From assembly GCF_000344685.1 (NCBI RefSeq), contig NW_006920421.1, positions 1,114,446 through 1,178,445 on the forward strand: DNA of 64,000 nucleotides. The letters are read 5' to 3'. The stretch's first letter is position 1, and each line of letters begins with the position of its first letter. Position numbers and translations under genes: made by a program. Positions 26,101-37,459 of the stretch are shown piece after piece. This stretch comes from Gloeophyllum trabeum ATCC 11539 (taxonomy: Eukaryota; Basidiomycota; Agaricomycetes; Gloeophyllales; Gloeophyllaceae). The notes under the pieces were generated by a model. That model did no database searches. It was not told the DNA's origin and saw only the letters and a program-made list of their open reading frames with translations.

Positions 26101-29100
26101 TTGGATGTGGAGTATGCGACGGTGATGGACGTGTCGCACTGCGAGGTATTGGAGACAATGAGTGCAGAAGCTTCTATATCCGTGGTCACGTACAGTGCGG
26201 ACTCCCATTCGGGCGCCGTCCATCACCAGCTGTCAGCCCCGGAATACGCGCAATTGTCGGAATTCTTCAGCAAGTATCCAGATGGTAAAATCTCCGATGG
26301 CGTAGTGCCACCTCCACTGCGTACCTTCCTAGCCACGCGCATACAATATGCTCTCAGTAAGATTATTAGGTTGCTTGAAGGTCGTTTTCCTCATGTACCT
26401 TGTCAGCTGTTCCCATCTTCAACATTGATAAAAGGCCTTTCGCCTTACTATGCGCTTACACGACTTCCGAACCCAGAAGGCGCTATGTAAGTACCGCTGA
26501 TGTCATTTCATGGGTGGCACTGAAGTCGCCTCAGTTGGAGGGTCATGAACTTTCGTACCTGAGGGCAATCGGTAAGAGTTCACTCTATATCAGCCACAAT
26601 ACTTGTTACGAGCAAAGATATCCCTATAGGTGTTATTATCCTATCCGCTGTGCTAAAGCGAAGGATGATTTTAGCGGATAAAGCTAAAAGCTTATTCATC
26701 TCGAAGTACGTATGTAGCTTGTCGTGCTCTGTTTGACCATCTAACACATCGTCAGCATCTCTCACGAGTTACGGACGCCATTACATGGTGTATGTCCCGT
26801 TGGTACCCACTTGCGTCCTTACTGATGTGATGTAGATCTTGGCAGCGGCTGAGTTGCTGGCTGATTCCCCTCTCAACCATAGCCAAGTGTCGTTCTTGCA
26901 GACTGTCCGGGCGTGCGGCACTTCTCTCGTCGAAACCGTGAACCATGTTCTGGACTTCACCAAGCTAAGTGGGAATTCGAAAGCTGGTGGCGTCGAGAAC
27001 GTCATACCACCGACCAAGTGAGTCTTCGCATATCCTTAAACCAACTTTTCTTAATTGTTGCGAAAAGGGTAAATGTCATGACATTAGTGGAAGAGGCTGT
27101 CGAGGGATGCTGGATAGGTTACAAGGCCAGAATGGCGTCGTTGGCCGAGTCCGAGATTGGCAGCGTCTATTCACCTCCGAAGCTCGATGATGGGCAGATC
27201 ACTCCTGGAAACGTTCCACCTGTGAATCCACATGTTGAGACGGTTGTAGACATCGGCAAGCGCCCATCTGTGAGTGTCGCAATGGACTCGCTAAATCGTG
27301 GTCCGCTGAACCCCGAATTAGGGTTGGATCCTTAAATGCGAGAAGGGGGGCCTTCGTCGCGTGCTGATGAATATCTTCGGGAACAGTCTCAAGTTTACGA
27401 CTGTATGCGAGATTCCGCTGATTCATACAACCTATACTGACCATGCGTTAAGGATGGTTTTGTCCATGTGGTCCTCCGTCAAGTCTCACAAGTGTCGGAA
27501 AAGGAAGTGAAGATTGAGCTCTCCGTCTCTGACACAGGAAAGGTAGGGTTTCGGGCTCGCCGCTGACTTGTCAAGATGACTTACTGTTCTTTAGGGGATC
27601 AGTCAGAATTTCTTGAAGGTATCTCATCCAGAATGCGTATATTCCTACCGGATATTCACGTTCCCTCCAGAATCAACTATTTCACCCATTCTCTCAAGAA
27701 AATCCTCTTCAGACTGGCACTGGGTTGGGCCTAGCAATAGTTAACAGCATAGTTCGATCACCGAGCTTCAATGGCAACATCGACGTATGGAGCGCGGAAG
27801 GAGTCGGAACAGAAATTAAGATCACTTTCACGACTGAAGTTGCGGAGGACGATGGGTCGGACCCTCTTCAAGATCCGGACTTCCCTATCTCTGGCGACAA
27901 GGAAGCTCAACGCAAGATCTCCTTGGTAGGGTTTGGCAGCTCCCATAGAGGCACACAACTCTTGCGCAGTGTTTTGTCAACGTACCTCGTTACGTGGTGG
28001 GGATTCGAAGTCCAGGATGACGACATAGAGCATTCCGACCTCGTTATTACGAATGAAGACCTCGCTCCCATTATCTCAGCCACCAGGCGGAGGGATATCA
28101 GTCGGGCATTCATTATCCTTTCGTCCCACCGAGGTGATCCCCAGCTCATGGCAATAGTCAGCCATTATGAGCAGGTGGGCGGCTTCTGTCGTCTAATCTA
28201 CAAGCCAGGCGGCCCTTCACGGCTTCGTCTCGCTCTCAAGCTGTGCATCCGCGCTCTCAAGATTGTCCGGCAACCCAGGGACGGTGATGACCAGGACCTC
28301 AGGTCAAGTTTTGATCAAGCGAACCAAGATGCCCTACTTGGTCCAACATCCCCGTATAGCACGCTGCCGCGACGAAATTCGGAAGAAGCTCGCAGGCGGT
28401 CTAACACTTTGCCCAGGCCTCCACTTGGCAATCGAGCTGCCACCGTTCATCCTCTCGCGACAGTACGGATGTCAGGCACCCCCATGGCTGAGGAACTTGA
28501 AATGGCGGAACCCAGTGTTCGCAGTCCACTTTCGGCGCATTCAGCGCATGGAAGCCACGACGAAGGGCAAGAGACATCGATTCCTACTATCCCCATAGGC
28601 GGCTGCGGCACCCTATTGAAATCTTCTGTTGGGACAGTAGCTGCTGCTGATAAACTGCGAGTCCTTGTGGTTGAAGACAATAGTATTCTTCGAAACCTCC
28701 TGTAAGCTCCGGTTGTTATCCGTGTGAGCTTCTAGCTAAATTAGACTTCTCAGACTGAAGTGGTTAAAGACTAAGGTAAAGCTGAGCGACATTCAATGTA
28801 CGTGAGACTGGCTTACATTCATTTTAGGGCTACGAATTCAAGGATGCTGTCGATGGTCGAGACGGCGTTCGAGTCTTCGAGTCTGAAGGTCATTTTGAGT
28901 ACGTCTCCCGCAGTCTCAGTTTATGCAATAAATGACATGTGTTGTTGCGCAGTGTGGTTCTTTTAGATTTATCAATGCCAGTGCTGGATGGTATGTTTCA
29001 TTGGCTACTGCACGACGCGCATTAGCTAATCCTACCTCAGGCATTGGTGCAACAGCTGAAATGCGAAAAATCGAAGCTGGACGCAGAAGTGCATTACCTA

Positions 29101-29314
29101 ACCCGCAGGATTTCCGCCCAGCGCGGATCCTAGCTTTAACGGGTATGTCGTCTCTGGAAGACAAGCGCAGGGCTTTCGAGGCTGGTGTTGATGGATAGTA
29201 TGTGGCCTCATTTATCCTTGCTGGATTGTCATTGACATTATCTAAATCAGCCTTGTTAAGCCCGTTGCATTCAAGACGCTCGACCATATGTTCCGAGAAC
29301 TTGGCATTTCATAA
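23178..29314 (+). CDS. Cytosolic hybrid histidine kinase: GAF - HisKA - HATPase - REC
   Basis: Two-component sensor kinase without membrane segments. Start at 23178 gives MESKANKEPVDGSHPNLPFL. The first roughly 600 residues are Ser/Pro-rich and disordered. A GAF-type region follows: KFNIWDTKSDANFDRIVHLA, DEPTVVLDTTQDWRFSQN, YARFYAGAPLRTQDGYNVGT and SLVDDVPHRDFSPRQR. A second sensor region around FNIDKRPFALLCAYTT may be another GAF. The H box is ISHELRTPLHGIL with phospho-acceptor His, the N box MNIFGNSLKFT, and the G boxes VSDTGKGIS and QTGTGLGLAIVNSI. The receiver domain has LRVLVVEDNSILRNLLLKWL, the phosphorylated Asp in VVLLDLSMPVLDG, ALTGMSS and LVKPVAFKTLDHMF. It ends RELGIS-stop at 29312-29314. 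The signal sensed is unknown. Confidence 0.92.
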
Positions 29315-30474
29315 ACCCATAGGCTACGACGACAATCCGGACAGTCGAACCTGCCGCTCCATCTACTTTATTATCGCAGTCTTGAGCCTGTACATAATGT
29401 ATGCGCATTCACTATCATATCCGGCACCTCTGTATCGTACTATTACATTTTGCATATTTTGCTCGGAACATCTGTATCCCTTAGTTCTTCCTATATCTTC
29501 CCTGCAGTAGATGTACGGTCGCCTAAAGAGGGACCTTGTGTACCTGCTTTTCCTCACGGGGTTTGCGAGGCCATACAATAGATCACATGTGTGAACACTT
29601 GATATCTTGAGGAAGAGCAGTCCCTGCATAAACTATCCAAAAGAAGAGGATCGGTCATGCATCGTTCATGGCATGCAGCCTGAGGATGATCCTCGCCCTG
29701 GATTGCCAGGGCCGTTGCCTGATGTCCTCAGTCCTGAACTGCGTCCGTCGGATCCTACAAGCCCAGGCCGTTCCAACCTCAGAACATCGATCAGTGGCCG
29801 CCTTCATTTACCGGGTTACGGCGCCCGGTCCTGAGCAGAATAGCGGCAGGAAACGCGCCGGGGAGAGGAGACCTCAGACCGGTGGCGGTCTCGCGAGAGC
29901 ACTCCGAACTGTGGTGCAGGCTTGCTCCCTGGTACCTTGAATTTCAGTATCACATGCGTACGAACAGCATATTCGTATGGCAGATGGCCATGGTACCAGA
30001 CATGCCTATTGCTCACCCTACCGGACTTGGATCAGCCAGACGCATAGATGCCAGGCTGCCCCTACTAAGTACACTCAAAATGCTATGCTGACAGCGTGGA
30101 GATTCAGCTCGAGCATGGGTTCGATGGAGCTAGGGAGGCTGCAAGACTCACAGAACTGACCCTCCCGTCTTGAGCTTGAACTTGCAAAGAACGCCGCGGA
30201 GACTGGATCTCTCCTCCCGCGTGGCATCCTCCGATGTGGCATCCTGATAACCACCGGTGAACCAGAGATTACACAGTGCAGAATGTATAGACAAGGATTG
30301 CCAGCACGCGTCAGTACGTCCGCAATATTGAGCAGGCTGGAACTGCTCTCCGATGCAACTTTCGTAAACAATTCATCTAGCTTCTACCCTTCAGTACAGC
30401 AACCAAAATTACACATAATGATACAGGATGTCCCGCAAGGGATAATTTTCGACTAACAGGTCCCGTCCTCAATA
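29315..30474. other. intergenic region, 3' of histidine kinase and homocitrate synthase
   Basis: About 1.16 kb between convergent genes. A plus-strand open frame (29607-29834) encodes a proline-rich stretch (PRPGLPGPLPDVLSPELRPS) and starts at a non-ATG codon with no recognised homology. It may be chance or a lost exon. No repeats seen. Confidence 0.4.
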
Positions 30475-32247
30475 TCACACCCATGCAGCCACCTCCGTCT
30501 CAGCGCGGCTCTCTTCCCGGTGCTTCTTCAATAGCCGGTCAAGAGCCTCACGCTGGCCAACCTCGAGCTCTCCTGACTGGATGCCTGAGTGGTAAATTCG
30601 GAGTAACGAGTCGACGTCGTCCATTGATTGTGTGCGGACGTCAGCAAGCTCCTTGATTTTGGCAGTGGCATCCTTGATCTGTGGGGAAGACGGTCGATCA
30701 ACTCGCCCATAACCTGAAGTTCGCTCGGAACGTACCTGCTCATCGGTGAGCTTCAATCCAAGCTGCTCAACACGGGACTTGACAGCATTCCAACCAGTCA
30801 ACCGATGGCTATGGGACACATTCGGATTAATAACTAGTATATCCGCAGACATAACCCTAACCCACCCAATGGAAACGTAACGCGTGAGACCGAAGTCCTC
30901 GGGCTTCAAGATCTCGTATGTGCTCGGGTTGTTGAGGATAGCCTTGGCGTGGATGCCAGCCTTGTGCGTGAATGCACAGTAACCACTATTGATCGATCAA
31001 ATGCATGAGCAACTCTCAGCATTACGGGAGCAACCAGTACTCACGTGATAGGGTTCATGAAAGGAACGTTGACCTCGACGGCCTCAGCGACCAAGTTCTC
31101 GATCTCACGGAGCATAGGGAGGTTGTACTTGGACTTGACGTATTCAGGGTTTGCGGCGTAGAGGCAAGCAACGAGCCCACCAAGAGGGGTGATACCGACG
31201 CGTTCACCGATACCCAAAACGGCTGAGCAAGATATATCAATGTTCTGAGAAGAGGAAGCCACGGTAAGGCTAACTCACAGGTATCGATGTGGGTAGCACC
31301 AGCTTCGAGAGCACAGTATGCGTTCGCGATGGCTGGACCGCGATCTTAGATTAGAGTCTACGGGTGAAGGGGCATGACATCTTACCCATGCCAGTATCGT
31401 TGTGAAGGTGGACCTCGATGTCGCAGCCGACAACACCACGCAGTGTGCGGACGAGCTCATACACTTGTCTGGGGTTTGCACAGCCAACGGTGTCAGCAAT
31501 ACCAACCCGGTTGACGCCGATCTTATCTACGGTCTGGTATATCGACAGGAGGTCGACGAGGTCGGAACGGAAGGAATCTTCCGTGGAGAACCGGACCTCG
31601 ATGCCCTTGCTCTTGACAAAGTTGATGACCTCGATGGCGGTCTTGGTGATATAGGCCATGTCCTTGCCGTGCGAGAATTCGCGGAGGAACGACGAGGTGC
31701 CAATAACGACGTCCACGCCGTCCACACCAGTTTCTACAGCGATACGAGCATCGTCCATGTGACACCGGATGTGCGTGAGGACCTTGGCCTTTAACCCGAG
31801 CTTGCAGATGGCTTCGCAGTCCGCGCGGGACTGTTCCGAGGCGGCGGGGGACGTGAGCTCGAGGTATTCGACGCCGAACGCATCGAGCGCCTTGGCGATG
31901 GCGATTTTGGTCTTGGTGTCGAAGAAAGCGTTGGCGAACTGCTCGCCCTCTGTCCATAAGCAATCATCCCACCTAATCAGTGACGTCACTAAACGAGAGA
32001 ATATGAAGTCCCGCGCACCTCGTAGAGTGGACTCGATGATTTTGAAGTTGGAGACGTTGTTCAGAAAGTCGGAAGCACGGGGTGCGTAGGGGTTTCGCCG
32101 TTGTTGAGGTGCAGTAGAACCATTGACACCGTTCGTGTGTCCGTTCACACCGTTAACGCCATTGACCTTGGGCTTGTTAGACAGGTCGACCGAGACCATC
32201 TCGTTACGGTCGGTCGCAACATTGTCACCGTTTTGACAGGGGCACAT
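30475..32247 (-). CDS. LYS20: Homocitrate synthase
   Basis: First step of the fungal alpha-aminoadipate lysine pathway: acetyl-CoA plus 2-oxoglutarate to homocitrate. The start chosen is [16 protein letters not shown] at 32247; an in-frame ATG at 32436 would add 63 residues. The N-terminus carries an Asn-Gly-Val repeat ([16 protein letters not shown]). The DRE-TIM core includes [20 protein letters not shown] (catalytic Arg/Glu), [36 protein letters not shown], metal-binding [28 protein letters not shown] and the [17 protein letters not shown] block. The C-terminal regulatory part has [19 protein letters not shown] and ends [12 protein letters not shown] at 30475-30477. All catalytic elements appear intact. 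Confidence 0.95.
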
Positions 32248-32726
32248 TTTGGGGGAGCAGGTGGGGGAACGAAGGGATGGGGGGATCGAGGAGGAGGTCG
32301 AGGTATAAAACTTAGGGAGTGGATTCGAGTCATGGCTACTTTTGTATGCTGTAATTAATGGATTATCCTCGGCACTTTCCGGCGCTCTTCGGCCGATCAT
32401 CACACTGATGTAAGCAAATCTGGTGCCTCCACTCATATTTCCCTTGTGAATTGCGACTAGGAACGTTCTGGTCTGCTGCTAAGAAAAACGTACAACAGCC
32501 GGCGACAGAGAAAGCTTAACATCTATAGCAACCGTGCTTCATTGCTTCAGCATTATCTTGAAGAGACTATGTCCAGCATTTCAGATCCGATTCCCTTCCG
32601 GCCAGTGACTGAGATAAGCGAAAGCTAACTAGACAACGAAACAGTAAAGCGTACAACACTATCAAGCGAACGTAGATGAGAGCAGCGGGACTACAACGCA
32701 ACCAGCAAAAGAGAGCGAGGGCTAGC
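32248..32726. promoter_or_regulatory. intergenic, homocitrate synthase promoter
   Basis: About 480 bp upstream of the homocitrate synthase start. The open frame continues back to an ATG at 32436, so part of it may be coding. No Gcn4-type site is claimed. Confidence 0.4.
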
Positions 32727-34664
32727 CTAAGCAAGCTTAGCCAGCGAGATCTGGTTCTTCGTCACGTCAGTCGAGAAGTAGGCGTTCTTGAGGAACACAT
32801 CTCCAACCTATATCGAAACGATCAGTATCATGAGTTTGACCGCCAATGGCGATAACACAATTACTTACCAGCCATTCCGTAGCGGCGCCGATCTGTCCGG
32901 ATGAAATACCAGAGACGCAGTCGCCGGTCAAGTCATTGGGGTCGAGAGGCTGGAAGGCCAAGTCACGGGGGTCGATCGCGAAGGAGGTTCCGCCGAAGGA
33001 CAGAGCAAGGCTGGTGGTGGTCGTGCACGGGATGGTAAAACCACCTTGGCCGTCAGACTTGGCACCAGGGATGGCTTGGTGGACGGCGGTGGCATCCTGA
33101 GGGGGAGCGATGATCAGAGTGGTGCCGGTGTCGAGGATAGCAGTGCGGCCAGTCAGTCCGAGGTCCTTGCCATCAGCGGTGATCGAGTCCATGGCACCTT
33201 CCCAGAAGCCCTGGGTGTTGACATTGTCGAAAGTAGTCAGGGTGCTGGCGTCGATTTTGGTCTCGTCGATGCCACCGAAGGTGATCTCACCGTCGTTCTT
33301 CTGGTCAGCGAGACGGGAGATCTTGTAGGAAGTAATAGCGTCGTTGATGAGACCCGCCTTAGCCAGGGACTCGACGGGAGTGAGCGTCTTCTGCTCAGAC
33401 AGGGTCTACGCGTGGCTAGATCAGCACGCGCTCGAGGGTTCGAGGGACTTGAACTTACCGACTGAGCCAAGCCCATGAGACCGTCGAAGGGAACCTGGTC
33501 GCTGGAGAAATCCTGGGTCTCTTGCGTAGCAACACCGAAGGTGTGCGCATTCAACGCAAGGCCAGCAACATTGATATTATCAGTGACGATATTACCGGCA
33601 ACAGCACCGCTTCCGTAGGTGACCTGGAAGGGGTTCCCAGTGTCCTTGAAAGAAGAGGAACTCTGCGACCCGAGGAAAGTGTGATTGCCCTAAGAAACGA
33701 AGCATGAGCTATTGACGAGAGGTAGACATTCGACGAACGTACGCATCCACCACCAGCCGTCGACTGGCACTGCTCCGATCCCACCCAAAGGTCGGCAGAA
33801 CCAGAGTCCATTAGGAGCTTGAAGTCCCTAGGCGGGGTGCCCATCTGGACGGTCGCGATGTATCCGACATCGTTGGCCTCAATGTCGAGGCCAAGGGAGT
33901 TGTCGGCAGTGGGCGCGCCTGCGGCCGTCAGACCACCGTTCTCAAGAGCCTGGAGATCAACCTCGCTGAAGCCAGCACCTGCGCTCGAGGAGGCAGCGGC
34001 AGCAGAGCCAGATGCAGTAGCGTTGCCATTACCAGCAGCAGCTCTGCGGGACAAATCTCAACGCGGAATCCATACGGACGTGCAGGCAAACTCACCCTTT
34101 GCCCTTGCCATTGCTCCCCTTGGCATTGCCCTTCGCCTGTTGCTTACCAGCTGCCTGGGCATTGTTGCCATTGCCAGTGAGCAACCCGATGAGGTCGTCG
34201 ATGGAGAACGCCTCGTTGGAATCCGCCACGGCGCTGTTTGTCTTCGCAGTCGACTTGACCATCTTGGCCTTGGCGGAAGCAACACCGCTTCGGTCGTAGC
34301 GCTTCGTGGGCCTCTTAGAGCCAGGGCCGTACGGGAGCAGGTACATCCTCTTGCGGAGGTTCGCCTCGAGTTCGGTGTCATTAGGGGCGATTCGTCCGGT
34401 CATACGCGCCAGACGGCGGTGACCGCGGTTCATGTGCTGCTGCAAGAGCTAGACAGACCATTACCGTAAGGCTGTATCCTCCTAAACCCATTGCATAATA
34501 CCCACCATTTGAGGGTGTACATCACCCCGAGCCTGGTGCACACGCTTGAGGGGTAGCGTGACCAGTCCCGCATTCCGCTTCACCGGGTGCGCGTCGACTT
34601 GGGAAGACGACAACGCGACGAGTAAGCTTGCCAGAAGCAGAGAAAACGAGAGTCCGAGCTGCAT
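32727..34664 (-). CDS. Secreted/vacuolar aspartic protease, family A1
   Basis: Pepsin-like endopeptidase. It starts MQLGLSFSLLLASLLVALSS at 34664, a clear signal peptide, then a pro-region (HPVKRNAGLVTLPLKRVHQA) and an unusually long linker rich in Lys, Ala, Gly, Asn and Ser (GKQQAKGNAKGSNGKGKG). The mature domain has VGYIATVQMGTPPRDFKLLM, the first catalytic motif MDSGSADLWVG, a YGSGAVAGNIVTDNI flap region, FDGLMGLAQS, and the second catalytic motif AILDTGTTLIIAPP. A C-terminal ATEWLVGDVFLKNAYFSTD block precedes the end, QISLAKLA-stop at 32727-32729. Both catalytic Asp residues are present. Introns are short. The extended linker before the catalytic domain is longer than usual for the family. 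Confidence 0.94.
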
Positions 34665-35413
34665 GGTGCCTGCACTTGATGTTTACTGTCTGAATACCTA
34701 ACGCTTCAAGCCAACAAAGGGGACCGGAGAATGAATGGAAGAAAAGGTAAAAAGAAAGAAAATCAAGGACCCGGCCTCGAGAGAAACTAGCGGAAAGCAA
34801 GGGGAAGATGGACCATGGAACGCAGACTGATCTTGCTTTTATACATCTGCTGCGGAAGCCGGCAAGCGGCCAATGCATAGACTTCCTTGTTGCCAAGTAT
34901 GGCTTCCAAATAAGCCGTAGGTGGCAACGGCCTAAGTAATGGACCCACGTGTGCCCCCATTGTCGCTTCAGCGCTAGCTATTCAAGCCGCAGGTTGTGGC
35001 ATAATTCGTAGAGAAAGACACAAAAAACAGACAGTCTACTCATACGCTGATGGATTTGCTTTCACAAAGGTCAGTAGTTTGGGCACTTGAGCGCAGGGTA
35101 CTGTGGCAAGTCTTTCGTTTAAGCGGTTCCTCACTTGGCGTCGTGGCGACCGTGCGCTGCCAACGATCACATCCGGCAGCACGGGATCACATCTAACTAC
35201 AGTCCGTGGTGCATTCCTCGCAGGTGGCCTTCAATTGGTCAACGTAAGGCGGAGGGAATGGGAAGAGAGGTGCATCAGGCTTGCATCTGATTGACTCGAA
35301 TGGCAAGCCCTTACAAGCCGCGCATCAATCTCTGACCGAGCATGATGGATGAGAACACGCTATGTTAGGAACAACCAGTACATAAATACCCCAAGAAAGA
35401 ATATATCAGCTAA
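34665..35413. other. intergenic, aspartic protease promoter
   Basis: About 750 bp between the protease start and the stop of the enoyl-CoA hydratase gene. It contains a TATA element listed separately. A plus-strand frame at 35103-35294 starts with GTG and has no recognised content. Confidence 0.4.
34836..34843 (-). promoter_or_regulatory. TATA box of aspartic protease gene
   Basis: TATAAAAG on the minus strand, about 172 bp upstream of the protease ATG. Position fits a regulated, TATA-driven promoter with a 5' UTR of roughly 140 nt. Confidence 0.5.
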
Positions 35414-36581
35414 TCATAGTCGCGCCTTAGCCGCAGCATCATCGACTTCCACGTTCAGAGGTCTCAGGTCGCGGTCGATGTTCTCAGTGGCATCCCTGTA
35501 CAGGTCCGCCTGCAAGGTCGGATAGCATATGTGAATAAGGCATGAATAGGCTACTCTAGTACCCACCTTGATCAAGCCCCAGACGCCGCCTTTCGCGAGG
35601 GCACCCACCCGCTCACCGACTTCCTGAGCTGCCTTGAGGACATCTGCGGTGTTGCCGCTAACAAGATAATCAACCAGTCCAGCGTCTCGCGCCTCCTGCG
35701 GAGTAAACCTATGGCCTTCCAGTGCAATGTTGCGCTGCAGCCGCACATCTCCGAACTTGGCTCGTAAGACGGCTGCGAAGGAGAATGGCCAGGGCGAACC
35801 GAAGTGCACCTGTATTCAAGGTGTGATATTCATTGTCAGTAGGAGTGTTATCCAGCAAAGGTAGCACGCTCACCTCGTTCATGCACATCCATGCATTTCG
35901 TTTGCTACCATCCGTCATGACACGGTAGTCACAGGCCAGACTGAGCATCATTCCGCCGGCGAAGCAGTGCCCGTTAATGGCAGCGATTGTAGGGACTAAC
36001 GACCGTCAGAAGCACGTCAACGGAGTAGCAGACCCTACGCATACTGGGAAATAGGAGCAGTCGTTTCAAGAAGGGATTGAATATTTCTATAAATCGCCGG
36101 TCAGTACCCGACTGTACGTAGCAGCAAACACCGTGAGCTTACGTGGAAAGAAGTTCGGGTCACCCACGATGCGGGCGAAATCAAGCCCTGGGTCGTACAA
36201 CAATCAGACATGTAGTCCAATATAGAGAATTCTTATTCGCTCACCGTTGCTGAAGAACTTGTCCTGTTTAGTGTTCCCCACAATGATCAGAGCACCCTTC
36301 CCGCCTTCCTTGTCTTTGGCTGCTACGGCCTTCCGTCTGTCATCCCTCCAGTGTCTCTCCACTGCGTCCAGTGCAGGCTTCAGCCCCTTCTCCACCAGAA
36401 GCTGCGTGAGCCGGCTGTCGTCCCCATTATGCAATTCTAGAATCCAGATGGAAGACGTAGCTGTATAGAACGAGTCGTCTGAGTAAGGCGCGTTTTAGAT
36501 GAAAGCATTCCTCGCGTACGAACGGTGGGTTAAGGTCAAGAGCGGCTCGCCGCCAACCGGTAATTGTAGGGGATAAGACAT
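35414..36581 (-). CDS. Enoyl-CoA hydratase/isomerase, probable peroxisomal
   Basis: Crotonase-fold enzyme of fatty-acid or acyl-CoA metabolism. The ATG at 36581 (MSYPLQLPVGGEPLLTLTH) joins, through an intron with a GTTCGT donor, to PTSSIWILELHNGDDSRLTQ, which restores a good family N-terminus. Later blocks are GALIIVGNTKQDKFFSNG, PTIAAINGHCFAGGMMLSLA (oxyanion-hole region), CDYRVMTDGSKRNAWMCMNE, VHFGSPWPFSFAAVLRAKFG, IALEGHRFTPQEARDAGLVD and GGVWGLIKADLYRDATENID. It ends AAAKARL-stop at 35414-35416. The terminal tripeptide A-R-L fits the peroxisomal targeting signal type 1 consensus. Hydratase versus delta3,delta2-isomerase activity cannot be separated here. Confidence 0.9.
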
Positions 36582-36759
36582 GATGGCGAGAGGGGGCAAT
36601 TGATCAGGTTGATACCGATGCGGCAGTCCAGCATGCAGATCTTATAATGAGAGCATTCCTCGATGACTGTCTTCAGGCTCGGGGTGAGACCGCATGACGA
36701 TCCGGGGAAGGCGGAAACATGTGAATATGACCGATGATTAAAGGTAGTATGTGATACTA

Positions 36760-37171
36760 TGGTGCGGGACACCTAGTCACCACTACTTTGGTACAACAGT
36801 TATGGAGGGTCCAATTTTCCCTCATTTTCTTATCCATCTTGGGAAAACACTGCATTTGATGAAAGAATCAGCTTCTCAAGACAGATTGTCGAAATACTTA
36901 AAATTGAAGGAGTTATAATATTGGCCCAAATCTATTTTGCCAAATTACCCGATATAGATAGGCGCTTATTATGTAATCACTATGCAAGGTCGAGAAATCC
37001 TTGGCTACCTACTTGTGTATAACACTGTGAGTCCTTATATAGCTACTGAGTACCATTAAATAGCTCTGCCCACTGCGAAGTCCTCGTTTTCGTGACCTCA
37101 GAATTAAAATTTTTCTCCAGCACCGATTTTGCCACTGTCCAAAAGTAGCGGTGACTAGGTGTCCCGCACCA
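36760..37171. mobile_element. 412-bp MITE with terminal inverted repeats and TA target duplication
   Basis: The ends are near-perfect inverted repeats of about 33 bp: left TGGTGCGGGACACCTAGTCA continuing CCACTACTTTGG, right its complement with one substitution and one extra T. A TA dinucleotide lies on each side (36758-36759 and 37172-37173), as expected for Tc1/mariner-type insertion. The interior is AT-rich with no coding content. It is a non-autonomous element inserted upstream of the enoyl-CoA hydratase gene. Confidence 0.8.
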
Positions 37172-37193
37172 TAACATGTAACCCACATCCCAC

Positions 37194-37285
37194 GCACTAA
37201 TGGGGTAGTGGTAACCTCAGTCGTTGCCACCAGTTCAACGGCTTTCGGATTCGACTGGCCGCGAGTTCGATTCTCCCTTAGTGCA
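37194..37285 (+). tRNA. tRNA-Gly (GCC) with a 21-nt intron
   Basis: Folds as a complete cloverleaf. Acceptor stem GCACTAA (37194-37200) pairs with TTAGTGC (37278-37284), 7 of 7. D-stem GGGT/ACCT surrounds loop AGTGGTA. The anticodon stem AGTCG (37219-37223) pairs perfectly with CGACT (37252-37256) once an intron at 37230-37250, after position 37, is removed. Anticodon GCC is at 37226-37228. T-loop is TTCGATT; the T-stem GCGAG/CTCCC has one C-C mismatch. Length without intron is 71 nt plus the intron, as expected for tRNA-Gly. The mismatch leaves open a decayed copy. Confidence 0.75.
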
Positions 37286-37459
37286 TTGAATATGGTAAAT
37301 ACCTTTTGTGCTCCCAAGTGAAATACACAGTACCATTGACCAACGGCACAACGCAACATTGCCACACCTGACCAAGAGCTCCATTTGATGAAAATTACAC
37401 GGGTTGTACACGAGTAGAACGATATATACAACCATTGGACGAGCCAGCTGCAGGTTCAC

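Noticed and set aside
29607..29834. Proline-rich plus-strand frame after the histidine kinase
   Set aside because: Starts at a non-ATG codon, the receiver domain is already complete upstream, and no splice link was found.
31402..31794. Plus-strand frame in the homocitrate synthase gene
   Set aside because: Antisense shadow of a long conserved exon.
35103..35294. Plus-strand small gene near the aspartic protease
   Set aside because: GTG start, no homology, no TATA or splice support.
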